From Clostridia bacterium (GTDB lineage Bacteria; Bacillota; Clostridia; Oscillospirales; Acutalibacteraceae): a stretch of DNA of 50,879 nt. Location: positions 1-50,879 of the forward strand of contig JAFTSH010000006.1 in NCBI GenBank assembly GCA_017467405.1, written 5' to 3'. Positions 38,943 to 47,559 of the stretch are shown here, in pieces; the first letter of the stretch is position 1; the number at the start of each line of letters is the position of its first letter. Under the pieces are notes generated by a model. It saw only the letters and a program-made list of their open reading frames with translations, ran no database searches and was not told the DNA's origin. A program made the position numbers and the translations under genes.

Positions 38943-41732
38943 TCAGATAAGGAATCTGAAATATTTTGCAACGAATCTCGTAAAGCCCTTGAGTGAGCCG
39001 ATCAGGTCGTTTACCGCGTCGAAGACGCCGACGGTGATAAGCTCAGCCTCTTCCTTCTCAAGACCTTCGAGCGAGAAGCCGGCCTTAAGTACGCCGTTCG
39101 TAAGCTCGTTGAGTCGGTTGCCGAGCACGGGGAATTTCTCCAGACAACGCTGTGCGTACTCTCCGTAGCCGTCGCAGGGCGACTTGCGCATACCTGCAAA
39201 CTTCAACGCCTTCAAAAGATATTTGTAGGCGTACAGCACCGATTGGTTAGGTCCGCTGAATGCGATCCTTCGCCTTCGTCTCCCGATAACCGCGCTGCGT
39301 ATCAGCAGCAGCAGACCGACGAGAGCTGCAAGACCGACGACGACCGCTCCCGCAATGATGATTCCCGTGAAGTCGAACTTCTCAACGGGAGGTATAACGG
39401 GGGTATCGTCCATGGGAGGCTCCTCGTAAAGATCCTCTTCATAGTCAGGCTCGGGATAATCGTCGGGATCTATCTCGGGACGGGCGGTACCGTAAGACTC
39501 GTTGCCCTCGTTGGGGCCTTCACGGGCACCGCTTGAGCCGAATCCGGGGGTTACCTCAAAGGGTACCCAGCCGTAACCGGGATGATATACCTCTACCCAT
39601 GCGTGTGCGCTGGAGTCGGGCACCTGATAGTATTCGTCCTCGTCTATCTCAAGGTCGGGCGTGTAGAAGATGTATCCCTCGGCGTATCTCGCGGGAATAC
39701 CCATCTCGCGGAGCATAAGTGTGGCGGCCGATGCGAAGTGCATACAGTAGCCCTTCTTGTTCTCCTTGAGGAAGTACTCGAGGGTATCCTTGCCTTCGGG
39801 GGTCGCACCCGGCTTTAGGGTGTAGGTGTAGTTCTCTGCAAGATACTCCCTGACGGCCAGACAGGCGTAGTTGATGTATTCGTCAACGTATGAGCCGAAC
39901 ACGTCGGTTATCGGATCGCTGGTGATGTAGAACTCCTTGAGTACGTCTTCACCGTTGATCTTGGTGTACTGCTCGTGGCCTTCGTCGGAAAGAACGGGGG
40001 GACGTCCGCCGATCTCAACGGCACCGGCCGCAGCCTTGGTTATAAGCGCCTTGAGATCTCCTTCGGGAAGCACCGTGTAGGCGTTCATAACGAAGCTTCT
40101 GTACAGAGCCTCGGTCTCCTTGTATTCGACGGTTGCCTTCGAGGTACGCAGGCCGAGGGTATAGAGATCGGCAAGATACATCGAATTGAAGTCCGGAGCG
40201 GCGTCCTCTTCCTCCTCGGTTGCCTCAACTACGTCGCCGTAGGGCCAGACGTCGTTGGTTACGTTGTACCAGGAGAAATAGGTGTAGTCGAGCTCGTAAT
40301 GACGGGTATCGTCAATATCCTCCGCAGGAAGATTTCCGTCGGTGACACCCTTCGTAAGCTCAAGGTAATCGTTATTGGCGTTTGCGTTATAGGTGGTAAG
40401 GAAGGTGCTCGTATCGGCGGCAACGTTGATAATATCGAGATTTACCCTTTCGACCTTGCTGGTAGCGGTTACCTTTGAGGCGTAGTCTGAGGGGAAGAAA
40501 AATCCGATAAAATCATAGGTGCGGGAAATAACGGTATACCTCGACTTCGAGGTGGAGGAAAGCTCCTTCCAACCGCCGTTTTTGAAGTTTGATCCGGAGA
40601 AGTTTTTAAGATAGACGGCACCCGTTGAGGAGGCGTCGGTCTTGATCTTAAGGACGGTTTTTCCGGTGAAATCAAGATCTCCCGCCTTTGAAAGATCGCC
40701 CTTGGTGAGCTGAACCGGTTCTTCAAAGATGAGCTTGCGCAGATCCTCGATGCCTTCGCTGATGCCGATACCTATCTGGTTGATGGTCTCGTTCTTCTTA
40801 TAGGTAGAAGAGGGGCAGGCGATGCTCAGTATCGCGAAAACGAGCAGCGAGGAAACGAGGATGATACCCGTCTGCTGTCCCTTACCCTTGGTGGCGTAGT
40901 TTCCGCCCGTAAGAGCGTATCTTCTCTTTGCAGGGCTGAAGCTGACCGAGGAATCACGTCTGGCGGCACGCCGTGCGCGTCCCGAAGCGAAGCTTTCGGC
41001 CGATGCGTTTACCGAGAAGAGCACCATGTACGCGGCAATGACCAGAAGGAACATCGCACGCGACGGGGGCAGATCAAAGAGCGCACCGACAAGCACCAGC
41101 GGAAGGGTGACCAGCATGGGCAGAAATACCGAACCGGTTCTTGCAAGGAAATATCCGACGAGTGCCGAGATGACGAAGGAAATCGTGAACAGAGCGACGA
41201 AAAGCGCAAGTCCGTTGTCAAAGCCTGCGGAAGTAACCTTGAATTTACCGAAGCTTCCGAAACCGTTGTCCTTGTAAACGAAGAACACGCGGTTAAGCAG
41301 TATTACGAAGCCCTTGAACTGGGAAAGAGCACTCAGAGCAATTCCGAGAACGCCGACACCGCCCGTGACGGTCCAGGGAATCCACTTCGCAATGCTGCGT
41401 GAGGCAAACATCAGGTAGAAGCCCGCCGACATAACTATGACCGCCAGATAAAGCAGTCCGGCGTAGTCGTCACCGATGTAGGTATCGTAGGTCGTGGCGT
41501 AGGGGTTGAAAGTTGTCAGGAAGCATCCGATCGAGCCAAGCACCGAGAAGACGCTGACAAGACACATCAGCGAACGGGTCAGCAGGGGACTCCTGACGGT
41601 GGTGTTGATCGAAAAACTCTTGTGAAAACCGAAGCGCGCCTTGGGAGCACCGGAATCGTTTTTCTTGGCCTTTTTCTCTTTTTTGTCGGTATTGACTTCG
41701 GAGGGCGTTACTGTATCTTTTTCATTTTTCAT
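38943..41732 (-). CDS. Membrane-anchored transglutaminase-like protein
   Basis: A 929-residue membrane protein, last gene of the MoxR-DUF58 operon. A basic cytoplasmic start is followed by about six helices (55-250), one further helix near 285-305, and a large outside domain. The transglutaminase core lies at about 645-720: Cys in GYCMHFASAA, His in SSAHAWVEVYHPGYGW, and a third position in VPFEVTPG where Glu stands in the usual place of Asp. A last helix (about 793-815) leads to a C-terminal cytoplasmic domain of about 110 residues. AGGAGG is 8 nt before the ATG. It resembles TgpA-like proteins. The substrate is unknown, and crosslinking or hydrolysis of envelope proteins is plausible. Confidence 0.9.
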   Translation of the reverse strand: MKNEKDTVTPSEVNTDKKEKKAKKNDSGAPKARFGFHKSFSINTTVRSPLLTRSLMCLVSVFSVLGSIGCFLTTFNPYATTYDTYIGDDYAGLLYLAVIVMSAGFYLMFASRSIAKWIPWTVTGGVGVLGIALSALSQFKGFVILLNRVFFVYKDNGFGSFGKFKVTSAGFDNGLALFVALFTISFVISALVGYFLARTGSVFLPMLVTLPLVLVGALFDLPPSRAMFLLVIAAYMVLFSVNASAESFASGRARRAARRDSSVSFSPAKRRYALTGGNYATKGKGQQTGIILVSSLLVFAILSIACPSSTYKKNETINQIGIGISEGIEDLRKLIFEEPVQLTKGDLSKAGDLDFTGKTVLKIKTDASSTGAVYLKNFSGSNFKNGGWKELSSTSKSRYTVISRTYDFIGFFFPSDYASKVTATSKVERVNLDIINVAADTSTFLTTYNANANNDYLELTKGVTDGNLPAEDIDDTRHYELDYTYFSWYNVTNDVWPYGDVVEATEEEEDAAPDFNSMYLADLYTLGLRTSKATVEYKETEALYRSFVMNAYTVLPEGDLKALITKAAAGAVEIGGRPPVLSDEGHEQYTKINGEDVLKEFYITSDPITDVFGSYVDEYINYACLAVREYLAENYTYTLKPGATPEGKDTLEYFLKENKKGYCMHFASAATLMLREMGIPARYAEGYIFYTPDLEIDEDEYYQVPDSSAHAWVEVYHPGYGWVPFEVTPGFGSSGAREGPNEGNESYGTARPEIDPDDYPEPDYEEDLYEEPPMDDTPVIPPVEKFDFTGIIIAGAVVVGLAALVGLLLLIRSAVIGRRRRRIAFSGPNQSVLYAYKYLLKALKFAGMRKSPCDGYGEYAQRCLEKFPVLGNRLNELTNGVLKAGFSLEGLEKEEAELITVGVFDAVNDLIGSLKGFTRFVAKYFRFLI

Positions 41733-41747
41733 TCAGTCGTCCTCCTC

Positions 41748-42908
41748 TCAGGCCAGATAGGTGCAGACGTCGCTGACCGTATCGGGAGTAATGTGCGCAA
41801 TACCCGGCATATCGGTCTCCTCATCACCCGTGTAAAGCACCGTCACCTTGTCGGGCTGGGGCGCGTTGATGATGATGCCGATCTCGTTGATGTCAAGCAT
41901 GGGCGTAACGTAGAAGATATGCTCGCTCGGTTCGGGAGTGCGCGTAAGGTTGTATTCGCGTATAGTCCTTGCAAGGCCGACCGACGGACGGCGGCGGAGC
42001 AGGGTGCGTATGAACAGGAACATATCGTAGTCGTCGGTGATCATGCTGTTCGCCAGACGCTCCTCAACGCTGTCATACCACCACAGGGTGAAGGACATAT
42101 TGCTTTCTTTAAGACGGTCGGAGAGGGAGTAGAGGATGTCAAGCATGGTGTCAACGCCCTGCGCATCCTCGTCGTTCTCGTCGATCGAAAATTCCGCAAT
42201 TACCGAAACGGCGGAGCGCACCGGCATGCTGAATTCCTTTACCATCAGCCTGTCGAGCTTGTTCGACAGCTTATGGTGGATCTGTCTGATATTATCGCCG
42301 TCGCGATATTCTCTGATCTGGAAGACCTCGGAGCAGTCATCGCCCGGCTTTTTCTTTGAAAAGATCTCGCTCTCTGCCGAGTAGATCTCCTTGAAATCCA
42401 TCGGGACGTTCAGGGGGACGCACTTGGGCAGAACCGTCGTCTCAACCGCAAGCTCCGCCTTTCTGGTCACCGAGTAAAGTCCGAAATAGTCGGTCACGGT
42501 AAACTTAAAGGTGCGAAGCTCGGCGATGCAGCAGCGCTCGCACTTGACGGCGATCGTGGTCTGTGCAACGTCCGACGCGGGGATCGAAAGCATCAGCTGC
42601 TCGTTTTTCTCGTCCGCCTCGTAAAAGCTGCGGCAGTAGAAATCAACCTTGACGAAGGGCACCGGCAACTTTGAGTAGTTTACGGCCGAGATCAGGAATT
42701 TTACCGTATCACCGCGCTTTGCAAGCAGCTTGTCGGTAGAGATCTTGAGCTGAATCCTTTTTGAGGTGTAAACCGTGATGAATACGGTGATCAGCGGTAC
42801 TGCGGTCGCAACCGAGAGCAGTACGAGCGATATGTAGTCTTCAAAGAAAAAGAAGAATATCAGAACGAACAGATAAAATACTGCGTAAAAAATACGATTC
42901 TTCTTCAT
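41748..42908 (-). CDS. DUF58 domain protein
   Basis: A 386-residue protein. Two short N-terminal membrane helices (about 5-45) precede a beta-rich segment and the DUF58 domain with IREYRDGDNIRQIHHKLSNKLDRLMVKEF (near 198-226), the family signature related to the von Willebrand fold. It lies 16 bp after the MoxR gene and 15 bp before the transglutaminase gene. In such operons it is thought to act with the MoxR ATPase as a chaperone for a membrane protein. Confidence 0.92.
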   Translation of the reverse strand: MKKNRIFYAVFYLFVLIFFFFFEDYISLVLLSVATAVPLITVFITVYTSKRIQLKISTDKLLAKRGDTVKFLISAVNYSKLPVPFVKVDFYCRSFYEADEKNEQLMLSIPASDVAQTTIAVKCERCCIAELRTFKFTVTDYFGLYSVTRKAELAVETTVLPKCVPLNVPMDFKEIYSAESEIFSKKKPGDDCSEVFQIREYRDGDNIRQIHHKLSNKLDRLMVKEFSMPVRSAVSVIAEFSIDENDEDAQGVDTMLDILYSLSDRLKESNMSFTLWWYDSVEERLANSMITDDYDMFLFIRTLLRRRPSVGLARTIREYNLTRTPEPSEHIFYVTPMLDINEIGIIINAPQPDKVTVLYTGDEETDMPGIAHITPDTVSDVCTYLA

Positions 42909-42923
42909 TTTGCGGAGCTCCCG

Positions 42924-43862
42924 TCACTGCTGGGTGACAATCTTCGGCACGGGAACCGAGGCAAGGATCTTCTCAAGCGCCGCATCGGCAGTAACGCCCG
43001 AAAGCTTGGCCTGCGGGCTCATTACCATTCTGTGAGCGCAGACGTCGGTGAAGACGAAGCGCACGTCGTCGGGAGTGACGTAGTTTCTGCCGTTCATGTA
43101 GGCACAGGCGGCCGCCATGTTGGAAAGGGTGATAAGTCCGCGGGGGGAGAGACCGCAGGAGATGAGGGGATTCTCACGGGTGCCGCGGGCAAGACGTGCC
43201 ATATAATCGTAAACGGCGTCGGAACGGTGGATCGCATCGACCTCGTTCTGCATCGCAAGAAGGTCTTCCTTGGAGGCAACCGCAACGATGGTATCCATAG
43301 GATTGGCACCGCGTCTGTCACGCATCATGCGCATCTCGCTGGTGAGGTCGGGATAACCGATCGTAAGTCTGATTGCAAAACGGTCAAGCTGCGACTCGGG
43401 GAGAAGCTGGGTACCGGCCGAACCGACGGGGTTCTGGGTAGCAATGACGATGTGGGGCTTGGGAAGCTCGCGGGTAACACCGTCGACCGTGACCTTGCCT
43501 TCTTCCATGAGCTCGAGAAGTGCAGCCTGAGTCTTGGAGGATGTACGGTTGATCTCGTCGGCAAGCAGGAGGTTGCAGATGGCAGCGCCCGGCTTGTACT
43601 CAAACTCGTTGGTTTTCTTGTTGAGCATCGAGAAACCGACGACGTCAGAGGGCATAACGTCGGGGGTGAACTGAATTCTCTGGTAGTCAAGAGCAACCGC
43701 CTTCGAGAAGGAAAGTGCGAGGGTGGTCTTACCGACACCGGGAATATCGTCTATAAGTATGTGACCTCTGGCGAGTACCGTCATAAGGACCTTTGAGATC
43801 TGTGCGTCCTTACCGACGATAACCTTTTTGATCTCGTTGATTATCTGTTGTGCTTTTTGCAT
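42924..43862 (-). CDS. MoxR-family AAA+ ATPase
   Basis: A 312-residue AAA+ ATPase. Walker A GVGKTTLA (about 40-47), Walker B LLLADEINR, sensor 1 in IATQNPV, and sensor 2/arginine region in GLSPRGLI are visible. MoxR proteins work as chaperones for assembling complexes, together with the VWA/DUF58-type partner encoded next. It is the first gene of the three-gene operon, and GGAG lies 10 nt before the ATG. Confidence 0.95.
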   Translation of the reverse strand: MQKAQQIINEIKKVIVGKDAQISKVLMTVLARGHILIDDIPGVGKTTLALSFSKAVALDYQRIQFTPDVMPSDVVGFSMLNKKTNEFEYKPGAAICNLLLADEINRTSSKTQAALLELMEEGKVTVDGVTRELPKPHIVIATQNPVGSAGTQLLPESQLDRFAIRLTIGYPDLTSEMRMMRDRRGANPMDTIVAVASKEDLLAMQNEVDAIHRSDAVYDYMARLARGTRENPLISCGLSPRGLITLSNMAAACAYMNGRNYVTPDDVRFVFTDVCAHRMVMSPQAKLSGVTADAALEKILASVPVPKIVTQQ

Positions 43863-43909
43863 TTTTTATCCGCTCCGTTCATTTTGATGAGTTGGAAAAA
43901 TATAAAGTA

Positions 43910-43938
43910 ATTATAAAACAATACCGTATCAAATTCAA
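43910..43938 (-). promoter_or_regulatory. Promoter of the MoxR operon
   Basis: On the minus strand TTGAAT (43938-43933), a 17-bp spacer and TATAAT (43915-43910), 48 bp before the start codon. Confidence 0.8.
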
Positions 43939-44013
43939 TAACTCAGAACATCTTTTTTGTAGAAAATAAATAATATTCTGTAGAATGTAACGAACGACCC
44001 CGTGTTGCAAATA

Positions 44014-44051
44014 AAAAAACAAGACCCGTCTTTTGACGGGTCTTGTTTTTT
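44014..44051. terminator. Orphan bidirectional terminator
   Basis: AAAAAACAAGACCCGTC (44014-44030) is complementary to 44035-44051 around TTTT. No annotated gene reads into it from either side. It lies between the MoxR promoter and the hairpin array, so it may insulate the operon or end a transcript of the array. Confidence 0.75.
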
Positions 44052-44116
44052 GTCTATGGGCTACGAAAAAGATATTTTTGCCGTTTTTGCGTATGAATTC
44101 GAACGCTTGTATAAAA

Positions 44117-44281
44117 ATGAAATCCTTGCTGTAGCAAGGATGAAATCAGCTAACGCTGATGAAATCTTCGGCTTTGCCTCAGATGAAATTAAATCCACCC
44201 TTCCGCCGTCGAGGCGGATTTCATCCAGCGATGCTGGATTTCATAACAAAGTGATTTCACCCACCCGCAAGGGTGGATTTA
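44117..44281. repeat. Hairpin array with GATGAAATC spacer word
   Basis: Short palindromes of 12-18 bp are separated by a constant word. GATGAAATC occurs at 44139-44147 and 44158-44166, with close variants at 44117 and 44182, between hairpins such as CTTGCTGTAGCAAG. From about 44215 the word appears in the reverse sense (GATTTCATC) twice and then degrades. The array itself is thus folded head to head. An open frame runs through it but is formed by the repeats. No gene is called. Confidence 0.75.
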
Positions 44282-44284
44282 GTT

Positions 44285-44316
44285 AAAAAAGCACTTGCTT
44301 TCGCAAGTGCTTTTTT
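44285..44316 (-). terminator. Terminator after tRNA-Gln
   Basis: AAAAAAGCACTTGC (44285-44298) pairs with GCAAGTGCTTTTTT (44303-44316), directly downstream of the tRNA on the minus strand. Confidence 0.9.
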
Positions 44317-44317
44317 C

Positions 44318-44391
44318 TGGCTGGGGAACAGGGATTCGAACCCCAACAGGCAGAGTCAGAGTCTGCAGTGCTACCGTTACACCATTCCCCA
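44318..44391 (-). tRNA. tRNA-Gln (CTG anticodon)
   Basis: The minus-strand sequence starts TGGGGAATGGTGTAACGG. The acceptor TGGGGAA pairs with TTCCCCA, the anticodon loop CTCTGAC carries CTG between GCAGA and TCTGC, the T arm contains GGTTCGAATCC, and CCA is encoded. The length is 74 nt. Confidence 0.95.
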
Positions 44392-44523
44392 ACGGCGTTA
44401 TCTATTATATAATATTATTCCGATTTGTCAAGCGAAAATTTCGTTTTTTGCCGAGTTTTTTTCTCCGTTACCCCGTTATTCGCGAAAGATATTAAATTTT
44501 CTCGCTCTTTGCCGTCTTTTGGC

Positions 44524-44552
44524 TTGAATTTTCTGACAAGGGGTATTATAAT
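44524..44552 (+). promoter_or_regulatory. Promoter of the NifU-like/GGGtGRT operon
   Basis: TTGAAT (44524-44529), a 17-bp spacer and TATAAT (44547-44552), about 78 bp before the start codon. Confidence 0.8.
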
Positions 44553-44629
44553 TTATAATGTATGTTTCTGCCATGCCGGCGAAGGCAGTTTCCTAATTAA
44601 AATACTATTGCCGGAGCAAAGGAGTAATT

Positions 44630-45322
44630 ATGAACTATTCACATGAAGTGCAAAAGATGTGCTGCGTCACCAAGGGACCGCATCACGGACCGGCACCCAT
44701 CCCCGAAGAGGGCCAGTGGGTAAAATCCTATCAGATCAGCGATATCTCCGGTCTTTCGCACGGCATCGGCTGGTGCGCTCCTCAGCAGGGCGCCTGCAAA
44801 ATCACCCTTAACGTCAAGAAAGGCATCGTCGAGGAAGCTCTCGTTGAAACGATCGGCTGCTCGGGCATGACCCATTCGGCCGCAATGGCCGCCGAGATCC
44901 TTCCCGGTAAGACCCTTCTCGAGTGCCTCAACACCGACCTCGTCTGCGACGCTATCAACGTTGCAATGAGAGAGATCTTCAAGCAGCTCGCCTACGGCCG
45001 TACCCAGTCCGCCTTCTCGGAGGACGGTCTTCCCATCGGCGGCGGCCTCGAGGACCTCGGCAAGGGACTCCGTTCACAGGTCGGAACGATGTATTCCACC
45101 AACGTCAAGGGCGTAAGATACCTTGAGATGGCCGAGGGCTACGTCACCAGAATGGCTCTCGACGAGAACAACGAGGTAATCGGCTACGAGTTCATCAGAC
45201 TCGGCAAAATGCTTGAGGACATCCGCCACGGAGTCGCTCCCGAAGAGGCCCTCAAGAAGAACACCGGCAACTACGGCAGATTCGATGGTGCTGCGAAGTA
45301 CATCGATCCGCGTGAAGAATAA
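44630..45322 (+). CDS. NifU-like iron-sulfur cluster scaffold protein
   Basis: A 230-residue protein related to the NifU/IscU N-terminal scaffold domain. It contains cysteines in KMCCV, GWCAPQQGACK and TIGCSGM, the last equivalent to the conserved GC(S/A) box of scaffolds. It is longer than IscU and has a C-terminal part of about 100 residues without Cys. AAGGAG precedes the ATG by 7 nt. It is followed after 20 bp by the GGGtGRT gene, a pairing I recall from clostridia. A role in assembling a cluster for that partner is plausible but unproven. Confidence 0.85.
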   Translation: MNYSHEVQKMCCVTKGPHHGPAPIPEEGQWVKSYQISDISGLSHGIGWCAPQQGACKITLNVKKGIVEEALVETIGCSGMTHSAAMAAEILPGKTLLECLNTDLVCDAINVAMREIFKQLAYGRTQSAFSEDGLPIGGGLEDLGKGLRSQVGTMYSTNVKGVRYLEMAEGYVTRMALDENNEVIGYEFIRLGKMLEDIRHGVAPEEALKKNTGNYGRFDGAAKYIDPREE

Positions 45323-45342
45323 GGAAAGGGAGGTAAACTGTA

Positions 45343-46347
45343 ATGGCTATCACGTTTGAAGGTATGGACAGAAGAATGTCCAAGATCGAAAAGTGCCTTG
45401 CCGAGTACGGCATCGCAAATCTCGAAGCCGCAAGAGACCTCTGCCTTTCCAAGGGCGTTGACGTTGAAGCTCTCGTTAAGGGAGTTCAGCCCATCGCTTT
45501 TGAGAACGCTGTCTGGGCCTACACTCTCGGCTGCGCAATCGCTATCAAGAAGGAAGTCAAGACCGCCGCTGACGCTGCTGCCGCCATCGGAATCGGCCTT
45601 CAGGCCTTCTGCATCCCCGGCTCCGTCGCAGAGCAGCGCGAGGTCGGCCTCGGCCACGGTAACCTCGGCGCAATGCTTCTCCGCGAAGAGACCGACTGCT
45701 TCTGCTTCCTCGCAGGACACGAGTCCTTCGCCGCCGCTGAAGGCGCAATCGGAATCGCCAGAAAGGCCAACAAGGTCAGAAAGGCTCCCCTGCGCGTAAT
45801 CCTCAACGGCCTCGGAAAGGACGCCGCCTATATTATCTCGAGAATCAACGGCTTTACCTACGTTGAGACCGAGTACGATTTCTACACCGGCGAGCTCAAG
45901 GTCGTAAGAGAGAAGGCCTTCTCCGACGGCGAAAAGGCTAAGGTACGCTGCTACGGCGCAAACGACGTCCTCGAGGGCGTTGCCGTAATGAAGCTCGAGA
46001 AGGTCGACGTTTCGATCACCGGTAACTCCACCAACCCCACCAGATTCCAGCACCTTGTCGCCGGCACCTACAAGAAGTGGGCGCTCGAGAACGGCAAGAA
46101 ATATTTCTCGGTTGCCTCGGGCGGCGGTACCGGACGTACCCTCCATCCCGACAACATGGCCGCAGGCCCCGCTTCCTACGGTCTGACCGACTCGATGGGA
46201 CGTATGCACGGTGACGCTCAGTTCGCCGGCTCCTCCTCTGTTCCTGCCCACGTTGAGATGATGGGCCTGATCGGAATGGGCAACAACCCCATGGTCGGTG
46301 CCACCGTTGCCTGCGCCGTCGAAGTCGACCTCGCACTCAACAAATAA
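45343..46347 (+). CDS. GGGtGRT-family protein
   Basis: A 334-residue protein of the family named for its GGGtGRT motif, here SGGGTGRTLHPDN (around residues 258-270). It is Cys-poor in the second half, with single cysteines spread through the first, and has no membrane segment. The family is conserved in anaerobes but has no known reaction. AAGGGAGG lies 8 nt before the ATG. Codon use is strongly biased to C-ending codons, as in the preceding gene, suggesting high expression. Its operon with a scaffold-like protein suggests a metal-cluster role. Confidence 0.9.
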   Translation: MAITFEGMDRRMSKIEKCLAEYGIANLEAARDLCLSKGVDVEALVKGVQPIAFENAVWAYTLGCAIAIKKEVKTAADAAAAIGIGLQAFCIPGSVAEQREVGLGHGNLGAMLLREETDCFCFLAGHESFAAAEGAIGIARKANKVRKAPLRVILNGLGKDAAYIISRINGFTYVETEYDFYTGELKVVREKAFSDGEKAKVRCYGANDVLEGVAVMKLEKVDVSITGNSTNPTRFQHLVAGTYKKWALENGKKYFSVASGGGTGRTLHPDNMAAGPASYGLTDSMGRMHGDAQFAGSSSVPAHVEMMGLIGMGNNPMVGATVACAVEVDLALNK

Positions 46348-46394
46348 GCGAAAGTTTAACGTACTGTTGTGTCATGAGTGACACAACGCCACAT

Positions 46395-46431
46395 AACACC
46401 CCCTCGTTTGCTGTGCAAACGAGGGGGTGTT
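46395..46431 (+). terminator. Terminator with 17-bp stem
   Basis: AACACCCCCTCGTTTGC (46395-46411) is perfectly complementary to 46415-46431 with a 3-nt loop. It ends the GGGtGRT operon. Confidence 0.9.
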
Positions 46432-46458
46432 TGTGTTATATTAACCCCATCGTGTTCC

Positions 46459-46485
46459 GTAGGGGCCGACGTCCCCGACGGCCCG
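46459..46485 (+). repeat. REP-like element next to the RAYT gene
   Basis: A 27-bp sequence starting GTAGGGGCCGACGTCC whose GGGCCG and CGGCCC arms can pair. Other copies: 46889-46915 (minus, inside the RAYT gene), 47121-47147, 47202-47216 (partial), 47448-47471, and a diverged partial copy on the minus strand at 50469-50483. Confidence 0.8.
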
Positions 46486-46522
46486 CTACCCGACGTTATT
46501 GCCATCCTTCGCAAATAGGGAA

Positions 46523-47038
46523 TCAACAATATAATTCGTCATCATGCCAACGAAGGGGATTATCTCTTATGTATTGCAGATGATTACAACGATCCTCGTC
46601 ATCTCGGATTATGCGGTCGTGAAAACTGCGTTGCCATACGTTACGACCGTATTCCTTGTTGCAGAACCGTTTGAAGGTCGAAACAAACCGTGATAAGGCC
46701 GAATGCTGTTTTGCCGTAGGGGAAGACCTCCCCGATGACTTGTCTTCCGTTATAAAAACCAATGCGTGTATATGGTTCGGCATGATAACGTATTCCTCAA
46801 CCGCAATGTCTTTGTAAAATTCGGATAATTGTTTGATGTATTTATCTGCGATTTCTCCCATTTGTGTCAGAACAACACGCGGGATCTCCGGGCCGTCGGG
46901 GACGTCGGCCCCTACGGTGGCAATACTCGATAAAATTTTCTGACGGTTATTTATGCATATGGTAATGAAGTATGCACCCGTGGAATTATAATTGTATCCT
47001 TGCAATCGTGTGCTTTTCCTTTTTTCTGATTCTTTCAT
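46523..47038 (-). CDS. REP-associated tyrosine transposase (RAYT, Y1_Tnp)
   Basis: A 171-residue single-strand transposase of the IS200/IS605-related RAYT group. The HUH motif is in MPNHIHALVF (metal-binding His pair), and the catalytic Tyr is probably that of LQYIRDNPLRW near the C-terminus. The start KRKSTRLQGYNYNSTGAYFITI is typical of the family. ATG at 47038 is preferred on homology, although the ribosome binding site is poor; the open frame extends 20 codons further upstream. The coding sequence contains one full copy of the REP-like element (46889-46915), translated as VGADVPDGPEIP, and more copies flank the gene. The enzyme could mobilise these elements. It looks intact. Confidence 0.88.
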   Translation of the reverse strand: MKESEKRKSTRLQGYNYNSTGAYFITICINNRQKILSSIATVGADVPDGPEIPRVVLTQMGEIADKYIKQLSEFYKDIAVEEYVIMPNHIHALVFITEDKSSGRSSPTAKQHSALSRFVSTFKRFCNKEYGRNVWQRSFHDRIIRDDEDRCNHLQYIRDNPLRWHDDELYC

Positions 47039-47120
47039 TTTAATCACCGTAGATATTATATCACAGAACGCCCGCTCTTGCAAATCGTCCTGTCTCACGC
47101 GCGCGTATATTATAATGTAA

Positions 47121-47218
47121 GTAGGGGCCGACGTCCTCGACGGCCCGTTACTCCCCTTGTCAGGGGAGCTGTCATTGAGCCGTGCGAAATGACTAGGGGT
47201 AGTAGGGGCCGACGTCTA
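47121..47218. repeat. REP-like copy followed by a CTCCCCTTGTCAGGGGAG hairpin repeat
   Basis: A REP-like copy (47121-47147) is followed by a second palindromic family (about 47151-47201). That family begins with CTCCCCTTGTCAGGGGAG and continues with a stretch containing GAGCCGTGCGAAATGACT. A partial REP copy follows. The second family recurs at 47395-47447 and, inverted, at about 50579-50633, with diverged relatives at about 50490-50540, 50668-50730 and 50745-50795. There is no gene here. Confidence 0.7.
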
Positions 47219-47345
47219 AAATATCGTTTGCGGAGCAAACATATCGAGCCGAAGGCATATCGGGTTGCCTAAAAGGCAACATATCGAAAATCCCGTCAGG
47301 GATTTATATCGCGCGTTGTGTTCGCAAGAACTCAACGCATAATCA
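47219..47345 (+). repeat. Hairpin array with ATATCG spacer word (left copy)
   Basis: Small palindromes (such as GTTTGCGGAGCAAAC, GGTTGCCTAAAAGGCAAC, AAATCCCGTCAGGGATTT) are separated by the word ATATCG, five times in all, ending in a TGTGTTCGCAAGAACTCA palindrome. The same modules in the same order occur inverted at 50349-50470. No coding capacity is assigned. Confidence 0.8.
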
Positions 47346-47559
47346 GAGGGAGGCTGAGAAATTGCGTTACCATATGGTAGGCAATACTTCTATGGCTCCC
47401 CTTGTCAGGGGAGCTGTCATTGAGCCGTGCGAAATGACTGAGGGGTAGTAGGGGCCGACGTCCCCGACGGCAATTCACCGCCCTGCGGTGCCCTTGCGGC
47501 GGGTGTATAAGGCGGAAGTTTTCAGGATGGACAGGAACTTTCAACACACTCGCTAAAAG
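47346..47559. repeat. Intergenic repeat mosaic upstream of the secreted protein gene
   Basis: Holds a short block at 47362-47400 that recurs inverted at 50627-50667, a copy of the CTCCCC...GGGGAG repeat (47395-47447) and a REP-like copy (47448-47471). No gene is supported. Confidence 0.6.

Noticed and set aside
44117-44281. CRISPR array
   Set aside because: Units are 19-25 bp with a 9-bp constant word, variable parts are palindromes, and the direction reverses halfway. No cas genes are in the window.
44002-44286. 94-residue ORF running through the hairpin array
   Set aside because: Its second half is a translation of the GATGAAATC array and the first part has no ribosome binding site. The first 25 residues after the internal ATG read like protein, so a short fragment cannot be excluded.
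45271-46251. 326-residue minus-strand ORF
   Set aside because: Antisense to the GGGtGRT gene; long only because of that gene's strong codon bias.
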